Below, one piece after another: positions 1 to 9,329 of a stretch of 64,000 nucleotides of DNA. The stretch is from Candidatus Lutacidiplasma silvani (lineage in GTDB: Archaea; Thermoplasmatota; Thermoplasmata; Lutacidiplasmatales; UBA184). How positions within the stretch are numbered: position 1 is the first letter of the stretch; every line of letters starts with the position of its first letter. The translations under genes were made by a program, and so were the position numbers. The notes beneath the pieces are model-generated. The model was not told where the DNA came from, made no database searches, and saw only the letters and a program-made list of their open reading frames with translations. The stretch lies in NCBI GenBank assembly GCA_022750295.1, contig JAKIVZ010000011.1:1-64000 (forward strand), in the 5' to 3' direction.

Positions 1-1898
1 TCGCCCATGTTGAAGATCTGCTGGACCTCGTCGATCTGGCGCTGGATCTCGTCGCCGGCGCCGCCCATCGCCTCGAGGGCCCGGCCCTCCTCCTCGAGCG
101 CTTCGACGAGGGACGAGGCGTGGGCGGCGAACACCGCGGCAAACTCCCGCTCGGCCCGCTTCAGGCTCTCGAGCGAGGCGACGAGGTCTTCCTTGACGCG
201 GAGCGACACGTCGGCGTCGGCGAGCATCCGTCGGGCCGGTGCGACGAGCGCCTCGTCGTGGATCTCCCCGAACCCCCGCTCGAGCTCTTCGACGACGCGG
301 GCGACGTACGGCAGCGCGGCGGTCCGGAGTTCGACCTCGGTCCGCGCCAGGAGTTCGGCGGTGTCGGCGAGGGCGCCGTCGGCAAGCCCCTGACGGGCCG
401 TCGCGACCGCCGCCTCCGCGCCCTCGGGGAGGAAGCCGCGCTCCCGGGCGATCTCGACCAGCTTGGAGAGCCGTTCGGCGGCCGCCTCCAGGTGCTCGAG
501 GGCGGTCCGGCCGAGCCGACGCATCGTCTCGCGGATCGCGTCGCGGGCCGGGCCGACCTCGAACTTCTCGAGACGGTCCTGCGCGGCCCGGAGCGGCTCG
601 TAGTACGGCTGGACGGGAACGTGCAGGGCGGTGAGCTGGTCGAGGAGCTCGCGGAGCGAGTCGGCCTCCTCACGGGCCGTGTCGAGGTCTTCGGTGAGCC
701 GGGACGCCCGGTCCATCGCCTCCTGGCTCGCGGCGAGCGCCTCGCTGTAGATCTTGAGACGGAGCGCCTCGCGGGCCCGGTTCATCGCGGCGAACACATC
801 GGACGCATCCCGGCCGAGCCATCGCGCCTCGGCGAGCTTCGGTCGGACCTCGTCGAGGAGTCCCGCGACGATCGCAACTACCGGTTCTTCCGTGATCTGC
901 CGGGCTTTCGTCAGGAGCTGGGGAAGCTCCGCGGGGCTCGCGCCGGGGACCTGACCCAAGAGCTCCCCGACCTCGACGAGGCCGGCTTGGACATCGCTGC
1001 CCGACCCCCGGAGCGTCTCGAGCGTCGCGCGGAGCGAACCGACGGCCCCCTGGACCCGGCCCCGCAACTCCTCCCCGACGTCCGCGCTCGCCCGCTCGAT
1101 CGCCGGGACGGTCTCGTCCCATTCGAGCGGAGTGGCCGTCTGGTCGGTGGCGAGGGCGGAATCCAGGGAAGCGTGCGCCGAACCGAGGTCGCGGGCCGCG
1201 AGGAGGATCGATTGGCCCGCGGCCCGGACGAGCTCCCGCCGCTCGCCGGCCGCCGGGATTTGGCCGCGGATCTCCCCCGCGAGCTGCTCGAGGGCCTCTT
1301 CGACCTTCCCGTCCCCGATCGGGGCGATCGCCTGCCGGAACCGCCCGTCGAGGGCGGCCATCTGGTCGTCGGGGACGCCGGCCCACTTCGCGATGGCCCG
1401 GGCCCGTTCCCGGAGCTGGGAGGAAAAGTCGGTCTGCGATTGACGGACCACCCGGAAGAGGCTCGCGATCCGCTCGACGGCCACGGGGAGTTCGTCGGCG
1501 ATCGCCGTCCCGGCCAGCTGGTCGATGAGCGCCGGGGTGTCGGCCGGGAGCGGCGCCTTCGCCTTCTGGAGCGCCTGGGCCCGTTCGACGACGAGCGTCC
1601 GTCGCTCCTCGAGAGCCGGGGCGACCGAGCGCTGGATGTAGGCGACGAAGTCGCGGGCGCAGATCTCGACCGCTTCCCAATCGGACTTCCGGGTCAGTTC
1701 GCGGAGCTTGGTGATCCGCTCCGGAGTCTCCGAGAGGTTGACCCCGATCTCCTCGAGAAGTTTCAGCCGGTCCTCGACCTCGGCGCTCGCCTGGTCGGCG
1801 AGCTGGCGCCGCTTCTTCAGCGACTCCGCCTTCTCCTGGAGGATGCGGGTGAGCCGGGACGAGGGGACGCTCCCGAGGCCCCCACCCGTACCGGACAT
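1..1898 (-). CDS. Large coiled-coil protein of unknown function, 3' end outside the window
   Basis: Reading the minus strand from an ATG at 1898 gives an uninterrupted frame of 632 codons that continues past the left edge, so the C terminus is missing. The product is almost entirely alpha-helical and heptad-rich, full of Glu, Arg, Ala and Leu (for example LTRILQEKAESLKKRRQLAD near the start), with no signal peptide, membrane segment or recognised catalytic motif. It lies downstream of aIF5A on the same strand, with a TATA-like stretch at about 1975-1984 between them, so it may have its own promoter. A structural or scaffolding role is only a guess from the coiled-coil character. Reality of the gene is well supported by the long open frame and codon-position GC bias; function is unknown. 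Confidence 0.8.
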   Translation of the reverse strand, partial: MSGTGGGLGSVPSSRLTRILQEKAESLKKRRQLADQASAEVEDRLKLLEEIGVNLSETPERITKLRELTRKSDWEAVEICARDFVAYIQRSVAPALEERRTLVVERAQALQKAKAPLPADTPALIDQLAGTAIADELPVAVERIASLFRVVRQSQTDFSSQLRERARAIAKWAGVPDDQMAALDGRFRQAIAPIGDGKVEEALEQLAGEIRGQIPAAGERRELVRAAGQSILLAARDLGSAHASLDSALATDQTATPLEWDETVPAIERASADVGEELRGRVQGAVGSLRATLETLRGSGSDVQAGLVEVGELLGQVPGASPAELPQLLTKARQITEEPVVAIVAGLLDEVRPKLAEARWLGRDASDVFAAMNRAREALRLKIYSEALAASQEAMDRASRLTEDLDTAREEADSLRELLDQLTALHVPVQPYYEPLRAAQDRLEKFEVGPARDAIRETMRRLGRTALEHLEAAAERLSKLVEIARERGFLPEGAEAAVATARQGLADGALADTAELLARTEVELRTAALPYVARVVEELERGFGEIHDEALVAPARRMLADADVSLRVKEDLVASLESLKRAEREFAAVFAAHASSLVEALEEEGRALEAMGGAGDEIQRQIDEVQQIFNMG

Positions 1899-2022
1899 GG
1901 CTAGCGCCTGCGGAGCCGCCCGGCCGATACCGCCGAAGCGGGAACGTCGGGCGCACGAAAAAGATGCGGGCCCCCCGATATAAAGCGTCGGGCGGGATGG
2001 CGGCCCTCCAGGGCGCGCCGAC

Positions 2023-2409
2023 CTACGGTTTGGTGATACGCCGCTTGCCCATCGCATCGAGGTACTGGACCTCGGTGCCCGGGGTGAGTTGGCCCTTCAG
2101 CTCGGCCTCGATCGGGAGGCTGAACGTCTCGTAGTTCTCCATGTCCATCAACTGGACCTCCACGTCGGTGAGCGAGAGGACCTGCGCCTGCTTCTTGCCG
2201 ATCAGCGGGACGAGGACCTTGTGCTTGACCGGGAACACGACGCTCCGCTTCGAGCCATCGAACAGTCCGATCGCATCGATCCGGGCCTTCGCTTCCCCGT
2301 GCTTCCCGGGTTTCGACGTCTGGATGGAGAGGATCCGACACGGCTCCTCTTCGAGGAGGATGTACCGGCCTTCCTTCAGCTCGCGGACCTCTTGCTGCGT
2401 CCACGCCAT
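2023..2409 (-). CDS. eif5A: Translation factor aIF5A (hypusine-containing)
   Basis: This 128-residue protein has the length and two-domain layout of archaeal IF5A. The N-terminal SH3-like domain carries the loop [11 protein letters not shown], in which the lysine between PG and HG is the residue that deoxyhypusine synthase modifies. The C-terminal half is the OB-fold ([18 protein letters not shown]). The factor acts on the ribosome in the cytoplasm and helps peptide-bond formation at stalling sequences such as proline runs. A TATA-like GGTTATCC lies roughly 30 bases upstream on the minus strand. It is divergent from the IleRS-like gene and precedes the coiled-coil gene. Confidence 0.96.
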   Translation of the reverse strand: MAWTQQEVRELKEGRYILLEEEPCRILSIQTSKPGKHGEAKARIDAIGLFDGSKRSVVFPVKHKVLVPLIGKKQAQVLSLTDVEVQLMDMENYETFSLPIEAELKGQLTPGTEVQYLDAMGKRRITKP

Positions 2410-2561
2410 CGATGGGTCCCTTCCGGTCGCCTCGGAGGAAATCCGGGGGATAACCGTTGCCCCCGGCGTCCGACGAAAACCCCCCGGGGCCGAGCGAGGG
2501 TTTATCGCCGCCTCCCGGCCATCGTTCTAGCGCGGACCGCCGGTCGCGGACCGCGAATCGA

Positions 2562-5500
2562 ATGGAGCGGCTCGCGGAACGCTACGACCCGGCCGAGGTC
2601 GAGGCGGCCGCCCGGTCGTTGTGGGCCGAGCGGTCGCGTCGCCCCGACGGAGACGGCGGGCGGCGCGCCGGCCGTCCGGTTCGCCAATTCCTCGGGACCC
2701 TCGCACCCTCCGACACGATCGCCAGCACCCTCCAGCGCAGCATCGTCGCGGACGCCGAGGCCCGCTACCTCCGGCTCTGCGGACGCCGCGTCGAGCCCTC
2801 GCTCCGGATCCGGGTCCCCTGGCTCGGGCCCGGCCCGCAGGAGAGCGTCGCCCGGCTCGGCCTCGCGGGGGTCGTGACCCCCAGCCAGGACGCCGCGGGA
2901 CTCCCGGAACGCCGGCAGTGGATGCTCGGCCGTCTCGCCGACGCCCGGCTCCTCGTCGCGCGCGACCTCCCGCTCCGCGTCTGCCCCCGGTGCGAGACGC
3001 CGCGAACCCCCGAGACGATCGTGTACGAGTCGGCTCCCGGCCACGCCTACCTCGTTCGATTCCCCCTCCCCGACGAAGGCGAGCCGACGTCGTTGCTCGT
3101 CTGGACCGACGAGGTTTGGAAGCTCCTCGGGACGGTGGCGCTCCTCGTGAATCCCGAGACGACGTACGTGGTGGCGCGATTCACGCGTCGCGGAGTGAGC
3201 GAACGAGTCGTCGCCTCCCGCAGCGCCCTCACCCGGCTGACCGAGTGGATGGCCGGCGGCGAGGTCGACGTCCTCGAAGAGAAGCTGGGGGCGGACCTGG
3301 CCGGAGCGCCGTACCGTCACCCGTTGGCGCTCGAGTACCCCCCGCTCTCGGACCTCATGTCCCCGGCGGGGACGGTCGTGGCCTCGAACGACGTGAGCGA
3401 CACCGGGTCCGGGATCGTCACCCTGACGCCCGCCCACGGCGCCGGGGACGCCGCGGTCGCCCGGGCCCACCGGATGGAGGGCCCGGCGGTCGTCGGACCC
3501 GACGGCCGGATCGAGTCGAGCCGGGGGCACAAGTACGCCGGTCTCGAGCTCGACCACGCCGAGGCGTTCATCCTCCGCGACCTCGCCGAGGGCGGCTCGC
3601 TGTTCGCCGAGCTCGTCGTCCGGCGGGGCGTTCCCCACTGCTCGGTCTGCGGCTCGCCGCTCCGGTGGGTCCCGGGTCGGGCCTGGTGCCTCGAACCCGG
3701 GCGCCTGAGCGCCGAATCGCTCGGACAATTCGCCCGTCTCCTCCCCGACGACCCCGTCCCGCTCACGAACGAGGTCGTCCCGTGGACGGTGAGCGCCGCC
3801 GCGGTCTCGGTCGACGCCTCGGACCCGCTGCTCTCCGAGTGCTCGCAGTGCGAGCGGCTCTCGACCGCGCCCACGGGGGAGCGGTGCGCCTGCGGTGGAG
3901 CGTTCGTCGGGGTCCGTCGGAGCCTCCTCCCGGCGTTCCGGGAATCGGTGGACACGTGGGCGTCGGCGCGCGAGCTCGACACGTCGGACCCGGTCCGACT
4001 CTACCTCCCGGGCCGGCGCAGGACCCCGGCGCTCCTCCACCACCTGGCGGCGCGCGAGGCGCTCGACGCCCCCCCCTCGGACCTCCGCCTCGTCACCCTG
4101 CCGACCCTGCCGTCGGGGGTGCTCGACCCGGCCTACGGACAGGATGCGCTACGGGCCGCGCTCCTGCGGACCTCCTCTCCGCCGCGCAGCCTGGGCGCCC
4201 TCGATGGACGCGTCGCGCAGGAAGCTCGCCGGCTCCGAAAGCTCTGGGCGCTCGCGGGCCGGATCCTCGACCGGTCGATCGCCGATGGGTTCGCTCCGGA
4301 CCCTTCCATTGCGGCCCACGTCGCCGAATTGACCGACGAGGACCGGGCGTTCCTCTCCACGTTCGAGCGTCTGCGGGCCGACGTCCGACGGTACTACGAC
4401 GTCGGCGAGCTCGCTCGGGCCCAGGGAGCCCTCGCCCAATTCGCCGAGGAAGACCTCCGGCGGGGGTACTTGCCGATGGTCGCGGCCCGCCTCGCGCTCC
4501 CGGGGCTTCCGGCCGAGAAGGTCGCCGCGTATCGGGTCCTGTACCACGTGCTCCCGAACTGGGCGGACCTCTACGCCCCGGTCGCCCCGTTCGCGATGGA
4601 GGCGATCCACCGGGCGTTCCGTCCCGATGGGAACTCGATCTTCGACCGGACCCTCGCCCCCGGCGTCGACTCGGTCCGGAACGTCGAGGGGGAGGGCGAC
4701 TACGACCTCTGGCTCTCCGTCGTCGAATCGGTCCACCACGGTCGCCGCGCGCTCGGCGTCCCTTCCGCCACCGCGCTCCCGCGGATCGTGCTACTCGCGG
4801 AGGACGAGAGCGTCGCCGGCCGCCTCCGGGCCACGGCGGGGACGCTCGGGCGACTCCTCCCCACCGCCGACCTCGTCGTCAGCTCCCCGGACCACCCGTG
4901 GGAGGGGCGGCATGTCGAAGTTCGCCCCGTTCTCACGGCGATCCAGAGGACGTACGGCGCGCAGTCGGCCCGGGTCGTCCGGATCCTCGAGCAAATCCCG
5001 TCGAAGCGGGTGCAGGACGGGATCCGCGACGGGACGTTGACGATCGCGTTCGACGGTCGCACGATGCCGATCCTCGCCGGAATGGTCGAACTCGAAGAGT
5101 CGCTCCCCCCCGACGTGGTCCCCGTTCCCTGGGGCCATGGCGAGATCCTGCTGGCGCTGCCGGCCGACGCGGCGCGTCAGCGGCACCGGGCGCCGGCGCT
5201 CTCCCTGGACGGCTACCGGGTCCTCCGGCACATCGAGCGGCGCCTTCGACGCGCGGGGGGCGAACGCCCCGAGCTCCTCGTACTGGCCGCCGACGGGGCG
5301 CTCGCCGACGAGGTCGCCAAGCACGCCGCCGCCGTCGCGGAGTACCTCGGGGTCGGCCAGGTCGCCGTCGACGACGGTACGATCACACTCCCGCCCGGCG
5401 AGACCACTTCCGGGCGTGGGCGACGGGGGTCCCGGTGGCGAGTGTACATTCCGGGTCTCCCGATCCCCCCGCCCCGCGTGAAGGCCGCCGCAAAGCCCCG

Positions 5501-6626
5501 CAGCCACCGGCGGGTTCCGGAGCTGGCGGTCGCGCGTCCCGAGGCCGAGGCCCTCGAGTTCCTCGACCAGCCCATGCTCGACCGCGAGGCGACGCTGCGC
5601 GAGATCGTCGACCAGGTCGACCGCGCCGTCGGCCGCCCGATCGTCGGCCCCGCCAAGGTCGGGCTCGCGTTCGACGCCGGATTCCGCACGTTCGAGGCGT
5701 TCTCCCACGCCCCGTTCGAGCAACTCGTCGTCCTCCCCGGGTTCGGCCCGTTCGTCGCGGGGGAACTTGTCGGCGCGTTCGGCGGCCACGTCCCCCCGCG
5801 TCCGGCCCGACCGCGCCCGATTCTGCACCGGCCGGGGTCGGACATCGCGGAACCGACTGCCGCGCCGCCGGAGCCCGAGCCTGCTCCCGAGCCGACGCCC
5901 GCTCCGGTGGAGGTCGTGCTCTCCCTCCCGACCTTGAGTGCCCCGACCGTACCCCTCGCGGCGACCGTCCCCTCCTCGCCCCTCCCCGCCGGGCCCGACA
6001 ACCTGACGGCGGCGGTACCCGGGGGGGTTCCGAATCCGCCGCCCTCGGGTCGGGCCGTATTCCCGACCATCCCGCTGCAGCGGCCGACGTCGCCGTCGTT
6101 GGCCTCCGCTCCCCTGGTGGCTCCGGCTGCGGCCGAACCGGCCCCGCCGGCGGCCCCCCCCGGACCGACGGGTCCGCCCTCGGGCGTCCGACTTTCGCTC
6201 AGCGGGCGGGAGGATGAGTCGTGGCGGAAGTTCCTCGACGCCACGAGCGCGGGCCATCGGGGCCTCTGCCTCAGCCGCGAGTTCCCCGAGCGCCGGCGGG
6301 CCCTCCTGGGGCCGCGGGACGTCGAGGTCGTCTGGCTCTCGAACGTCGGGAAGGCGTCGGCCGTCCGTCCGGGCGACCTCGCGGCGCTGACGACGATCTT
6401 GACGAAGGCGCTGACCGAGCGGGACGTCACCGCGGTGTTCGTCGAGGGAGGGGAGTACCTGGTCCGCCTGCACGGGGCCGTATCGATCGCGGCGCTGCTG
6501 AAGCAGCTCGACGGACTCTCCGTCGAGCGGAGCGCCCGCGTCTGGGTCCCGATCAACCCGGCCCTGATGGCCGCCGGGGACGTCGAGGCGCTCACCACGG
6601 TCGTCGCCTCGGAAACGGTCGAGTAG
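2562..6626 (+). CDS. Isoleucyl-tRNA-synthetase-derived protein without catalytic motifs, fused to HhH and DUF835 domains
   Basis: The 1354-residue product follows the order of an archaeal IleRS but lacks its active site. Residues 1-60 resemble the IleRS N terminus (MERLAERYDPAEVEAAARSL), yet where HIGH should be there is LGTLAPSDTIAS. Roughly 160-420 match the CP1 editing domain (DTGSGIVTLTPAHGAGD) with CxxC pairs near 141, 360 and 427. Roughly 550-690 match the helical anticodon-binding domain (ELARAQGALAQFAEEDLRRG, then APVAPFAMEAIHRAF). Roughly 745-950 match the IleRS C-terminal region. No KMSKS is visible. A helix-hairpin-helix-like stretch (about 1035-1085), a Pro/Ala linker and a DUF835 domain (1225-1350; VVWLSNVGKA, VFVEGGEYLVRL) follow. 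The start at 2562 is chosen because it matches IleRS N termini; an earlier in-frame start exists at 2457. Aminoacylation is unlikely; tRNA binding, editing or signalling are inferences. Confidence 0.82.
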   Translation: MERLAERYDPAEVEAAARSLWAERSRRPDGDGGRRAGRPVRQFLGTLAPSDTIASTLQRSIVADAEARYLRLCGRRVEPSLRIRVPWLGPGPQESVARLGLAGVVTPSQDAAGLPERRQWMLGRLADARLLVARDLPLRVCPRCETPRTPETIVYESAPGHAYLVRFPLPDEGEPTSLLVWTDEVWKLLGTVALLVNPETTYVVARFTRRGVSERVVASRSALTRLTEWMAGGEVDVLEEKLGADLAGAPYRHPLALEYPPLSDLMSPAGTVVASNDVSDTGSGIVTLTPAHGAGDAAVARAHRMEGPAVVGPDGRIESSRGHKYAGLELDHAEAFILRDLAEGGSLFAELVVRRGVPHCSVCGSPLRWVPGRAWCLEPGRLSAESLGQFARLLPDDPVPLTNEVVPWTVSAAAVSVDASDPLLSECSQCERLSTAPTGERCACGGAFVGVRRSLLPAFRESVDTWASARELDTSDPVRLYLPGRRRTPALLHHLAAREALDAPPSDLRLVTLPTLPSGVLDPAYGQDALRAALLRTSSPPRSLGALDGRVAQEARRLRKLWALAGRILDRSIADGFAPDPSIAAHVAELTDEDRAFLSTFERLRADVRRYYDVGELARAQGALAQFAEEDLRRGYLPMVAARLALPGLPAEKVAAYRVLYHVLPNWADLYAPVAPFAMEAIHRAFRPDGNSIFDRTLAPGVDSVRNVEGEGDYDLWLSVVESVHHGRRALGVPSATALPRIVLLAEDESVAGRLRATAGTLGRLLPTADLVVSSPDHPWEGRHVEVRPVLTAIQRTYGAQSARVVRILEQIPSKRVQDGIRDGTLTIAFDGRTMPILAGMVELEESLPPDVVPVPWGHGEILLALPADAARQRHRAPALSLDGYRVLRHIERRLRRAGGERPELLVLAADGALADEVAKHAAAVAEYLGVGQVAVDDGTITLPPGETTSGRGRRGSRWRVYIPGLPIPPPRVKAAAKPRSHRRVPELAVARPEAEALEFLDQPMLDREATLREIVDQVDRAVGRPIVGPAKVGLAFDAGFRTFEAFSHAPFEQLVVLPGFGPFVAGELVGAFGGHVPPRPARPRPILHRPGSDIAEPTAAPPEPEPAPEPTPAPVEVVLSLPTLSAPTVPLAATVPSSPLPAGPDNLTAAVPGGVPNPPPSGRAVFPTIPLQRPTSPSLASAPLVAPAAAEPAPPAAPPGPTGPPSGVRLSLSGREDESWRKFLDATSAGHRGLCLSREFPERRRALLGPRDVEVVWLSNVGKASAVRPGDLAALTTILTKALTERDVTAVFVEGGEYLVRLHGAVSIAALLKQLDGLSVERSARVWVPINPALMAAGDVEALTTVVASETVE

Positions 6627-6823
6627 CGGTTCCCCGCGGATCCCGGAACGGCGTTCCGGCCGGCCGGATCGCTCCAATTCGCAGCGCGCGCCGGGAACTC
6701 GGACGCCGGAGGGCCGAATGGCCGGAGGGTTCATATCCCCGAATTTACAGGTTACTTCCTCGCCGACCCCACCGGCGAGGCACCGGGTCTCGCCTACCGG
6801 ACGAGGATCGGCACCGGGACGCA

Positions 6824-7750
6824 ATGACGAACGCCAACTCCCCGCGTGCGTTGAGCTTGGCCGGCCGCACGGCCCCCGGGGAAGCAACCCTGTCGCGCGA
6901 CAGCCCTCCGACACCCCGTCTGTCGCCGACCAGTACCGCCTATGAGGACGTTCCCCGCGACCTCCCTGCCTCCCTTGTCGCAGAGTACCGCGCCGTCCTC
7001 AGCGAGCTCGATTGGCTCGTGGCCGCGTTGGGCGTCCCGCCGACGGCCGAATCCGCCCGTCCGACCCCCCTCGATCCGGCGCCCATCGCTCGCCCCATTC
7101 CCCCGCGCCGAGTCCGTCCGGAACCGGAAATTGCGCACGAGGAGCGCTGGGGGGTTCCGAGCCCGTACTTGGACGAACGCCTCGCGGCCGCGCGGGCCGT
7201 GGCCTCGACGCTTTCGAACGAGTTCGGCCGGATGGAGCGGCGCCAGCAGGGGCTCCGGAGTTCGGTCGCAAACCTCGAGTCCGAGCTGGCCCGCGCGACC
7301 GAGGAGCTCGCCTTCCTGCGCTCGAACGGCGGGTTCGACGGCCCCGACGAGGAAGAGGACGACGACGGAGAAGCCGCCCCGGCCCGGACGCGGTCGCCCC
7401 CCTCGGTCGGATCGTCGCCCATGGCCGGACCCCGCTCCGCGGAGACCGGCACCGCGGAGCCGTCCGAGGCTCCCTCGTACGGTGCCTTCACCGTCGCGCG
7501 GTACGACGCGACCGTCCGGGACACCCAGTCGCGCCACGGCTGGGTCGCCGGTTTGACCGTCGCCCTCGCGGTGGGGATCAGCGCCGTCCTCCTCACGATC
7601 ACCTACTTCGCCCACGAGGCGATGCCGGTCTGGTGGCTCGCCGTCCTTCCGGTGATCTGGATGATCCCCGTCCCGTTCTTCCTCGCCTCGTTCCGTGGCA
7701 CCCACCGTCTGCTCGGCGGGAAGCGCCTCGATCTGTCGGAGGCGGCGTGA
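6824..7750 (+). CDS. Coiled-coil membrane protein with two C-terminal transmembrane segments
   Basis: The 308-residue product has a long, polar, Pro/Ser-rich N-terminal half, a coiled coil around residues 120-170 (SNEFGRMERRQQGLRSSVAN), an acidic stretch (EEEDDDGE) and two hydrophobic helices near the C terminus (GLTVALAVGISAVLLTITYF and WWLAVLPVIWMIPVPFFLAS). It is probably anchored in the cytoplasmic membrane with both long tails on one side. The stop codon overlaps the GTG start of the downstream glycosyltransferase, so the two are probably co-translated and may work together. No family is recognised. A TATA-like GGTTCATATCC lies at about 6727-6737. Confidence 0.75.
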   Translation: MTNANSPRALSLAGRTAPGEATLSRDSPPTPRLSPTSTAYEDVPRDLPASLVAEYRAVLSELDWLVAALGVPPTAESARPTPLDPAPIARPIPPRRVRPEPEIAHEERWGVPSPYLDERLAAARAVASTLSNEFGRMERRQQGLRSSVANLESELARATEELAFLRSNGGFDGPDEEEDDDGEAAPARTRSPPSVGSSPMAGPRSAETGTAEPSEAPSYGAFTVARYDATVRDTQSRHGWVAGLTVALAVGISAVLLTITYFAHEAMPVWWLAVLPVIWMIPVPFFLASFRGTHRLLGGKRLDLSEAA

Positions 7751-8904
7751 GGCCGCCGACGGTCATCTTCCAGGTCACGGCGATCGGGAAGAACCCGCGC
7801 GCCCTCGCCGCGTCGGTCGGCTCGGTTCTCCACTGGGTCCGCAACACCCCGCGCCTCACCTACCGCCATCTCGTCTGGCTCGTGATCGAGCCGGACGGGT
7901 ACGCGACCGCCCCCGACGTGTACGAATCGCTCCGTCGGCAGGGCGTCCGGCTCCTCGTCGTGCCGAAGGAGTACCGGACCCCGCTCGGGACCACCGGGAA
8001 GGCCCGCGCCCTCCAGTACGCATGCGAAGTCCGCCGGCGCCTCGACCTCTCCTCGCCGAGCGTCTGGGTCTATCACCAGGACGAGGAGACGTGCGTCGGG
8101 CAGGACACGCTCCAGGGGATCGCCGCGTTCGTCCGGCAACGGGAGCGATTCGTCGGAACGGGCGTGATCCTCTACCCGCTCGATTGGAGCGGGTCGCCGA
8201 GCCACGTCCAGGAGCTCACCCGCTCGTACGACGATTTCCGGGTGCTCGACTCGATGACGAGCCCCGGCAACCCGACGTCCGGGTTCCACGGCTCGCACTT
8301 CCTGGCCCGGGCCGACGTCGAGGACACGATCGGGTGGGACGCCGAGGGATACGCGCCCGCGGAGGACCTCCTGTTCGAGGCGCGCGTTCGCCGCGAGCTG
8401 GGTTCGGTCTTCGGACTCCTGAAGGGGTTCGCCTACGAGAAGGGGGCGTTCACGCTGAAGGACCAGCTGAAGCAGCGTCGGCGCTGGATGCACGGCGTGA
8501 TGCACGCCATCCGGAGGTCGCCGGAGATCCCCCGTCGCCGCCGGGCCTCGCTCGTCTACTCCGCCCTCTCCTGGTTCTCGGCGCTCCCCTCCGTGATCCT
8601 CCTCGTGGCGAGCGCGTTCGTCCACTACGGCCCGTTGCTCCTCGCCACCGGGGTCTTCACCGGGTTCATCTGGACGTCGATGGTCCTCGCCTACGTCGAG
8701 GGGTACCGCCTGCACAGTCGGTACGTCGACCGGCGGATCTCGATCCCGCGCCTTGCGATGCATGGGATCGTCGGCGCCCTCGTGGACGTGACCGCGCCGT
8801 GGTACGCCCTCGCGACCCGGCCGTCGGGCGGGGACTTCATCCCGAAGGACCGGCCGGTTTCGGCGCCGACCCCGCGCGGGCCGTTCGTTCCCGCCTCGGC
8901 GTAG
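7747..8904 (+). CDS. Family 2 glycosyltransferase, membrane-associated
   Basis: This 385-residue protein is a processive-type GT2 enzyme, resembling the Egghead/beta-mannosyltransferase group. It carries an acidic nucleotide-sugar site (YHQDEETCVG, about residue 115), an acceptor/base motif (YAPAEDLLFEARVRREL) and an R/QxxRW-type motif (LKQRRRWMHGVM). Three or four hydrophobic helices follow in the last 130 residues. It would transfer sugar from a nucleotide donor to a lipid or growing glycan at the cytoplasmic membrane; the exact substrate cannot be told. The GTG start overlaps the stop of the upstream membrane protein (GTGA), which sets the start and implies translational coupling. Confidence 0.85.
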   Translation: MRPPTVIFQVTAIGKNPRALAASVGSVLHWVRNTPRLTYRHLVWLVIEPDGYATAPDVYESLRRQGVRLLVVPKEYRTPLGTTGKARALQYACEVRRRLDLSSPSVWVYHQDEETCVGQDTLQGIAAFVRQRERFVGTGVILYPLDWSGSPSHVQELTRSYDDFRVLDSMTSPGNPTSGFHGSHFLARADVEDTIGWDAEGYAPAEDLLFEARVRRELGSVFGLLKGFAYEKGAFTLKDQLKQRRRWMHGVMHAIRRSPEIPRRRRASLVYSALSWFSALPSVILLVASAFVHYGPLLLATGVFTGFIWTSMVLAYVEGYRLHSRYVDRRISIPRLAMHGIVGALVDVTAPWYALATRPSGGDFIPKDRPVSAPTPRGPFVPASA

Positions 8905-9022
8905 GGCCGATGGGCCGTCCCGGTTCGTGGCGCACCGTCTCCCGCACCGCAGGCCGGCGGCGGCACGCCCGGGAAGCAGGGAGCGCGAAGGGATAAGAAG
9001 CGGGAACGCCCCCCGAGGGTCG

Positions 9023-9289
9023 ATGCAGCTGAAGGTGGCGGATTCCTCGGACCCGATCGGCGCCGCGCTCGACCTCGCCCGCTTGGCGGCCGCCGACCAC
9101 ACGGAGGACCACCCGCTCACCCCGGAACTGTTCTGGACGCACCTGACCGAGCACGGGTTCGCGTTCCCGGGCAATCCGGCGGGAAGCGACGAACACGGCC
9201 GGTTCTTCGCTCACCTGGTCCTCGACCACGCCGTCGCGATGCGGCGGATCACCGGGAACACCGCCCTGCACCACTACTGGCCGCTCTGA
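9023..9289 (+). CDS. Small hypothetical protein, 88 residues
   Basis: The product is a soluble 88-residue protein with several histidines (DHTEDHPLTPELFWTHL, LVLDHAVAMRRITG, ALHHYWPL). No family is recognised and no cysteine cluster or membrane segment is present. The start ATG lies in GGTCGATG after a purine-poor leader. It follows the glycosyltransferase by 118 bases and is convergent with the MFS transporter gene. Its base composition matches the neighbours, which supports it being a host gene. Confidence 0.6.
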   Translation: MQLKVADSSDPIGAALDLARLAAADHTEDHPLTPELFWTHLTEHGFAFPGNPAGSDEHGRFFAHLVLDHAVAMRRITGNTALHHYWPL

Positions 9290-9329
9290 GCCGACCGCGC
9301 GACGCCGCCGGCGGCACCCGCCATCGTCG

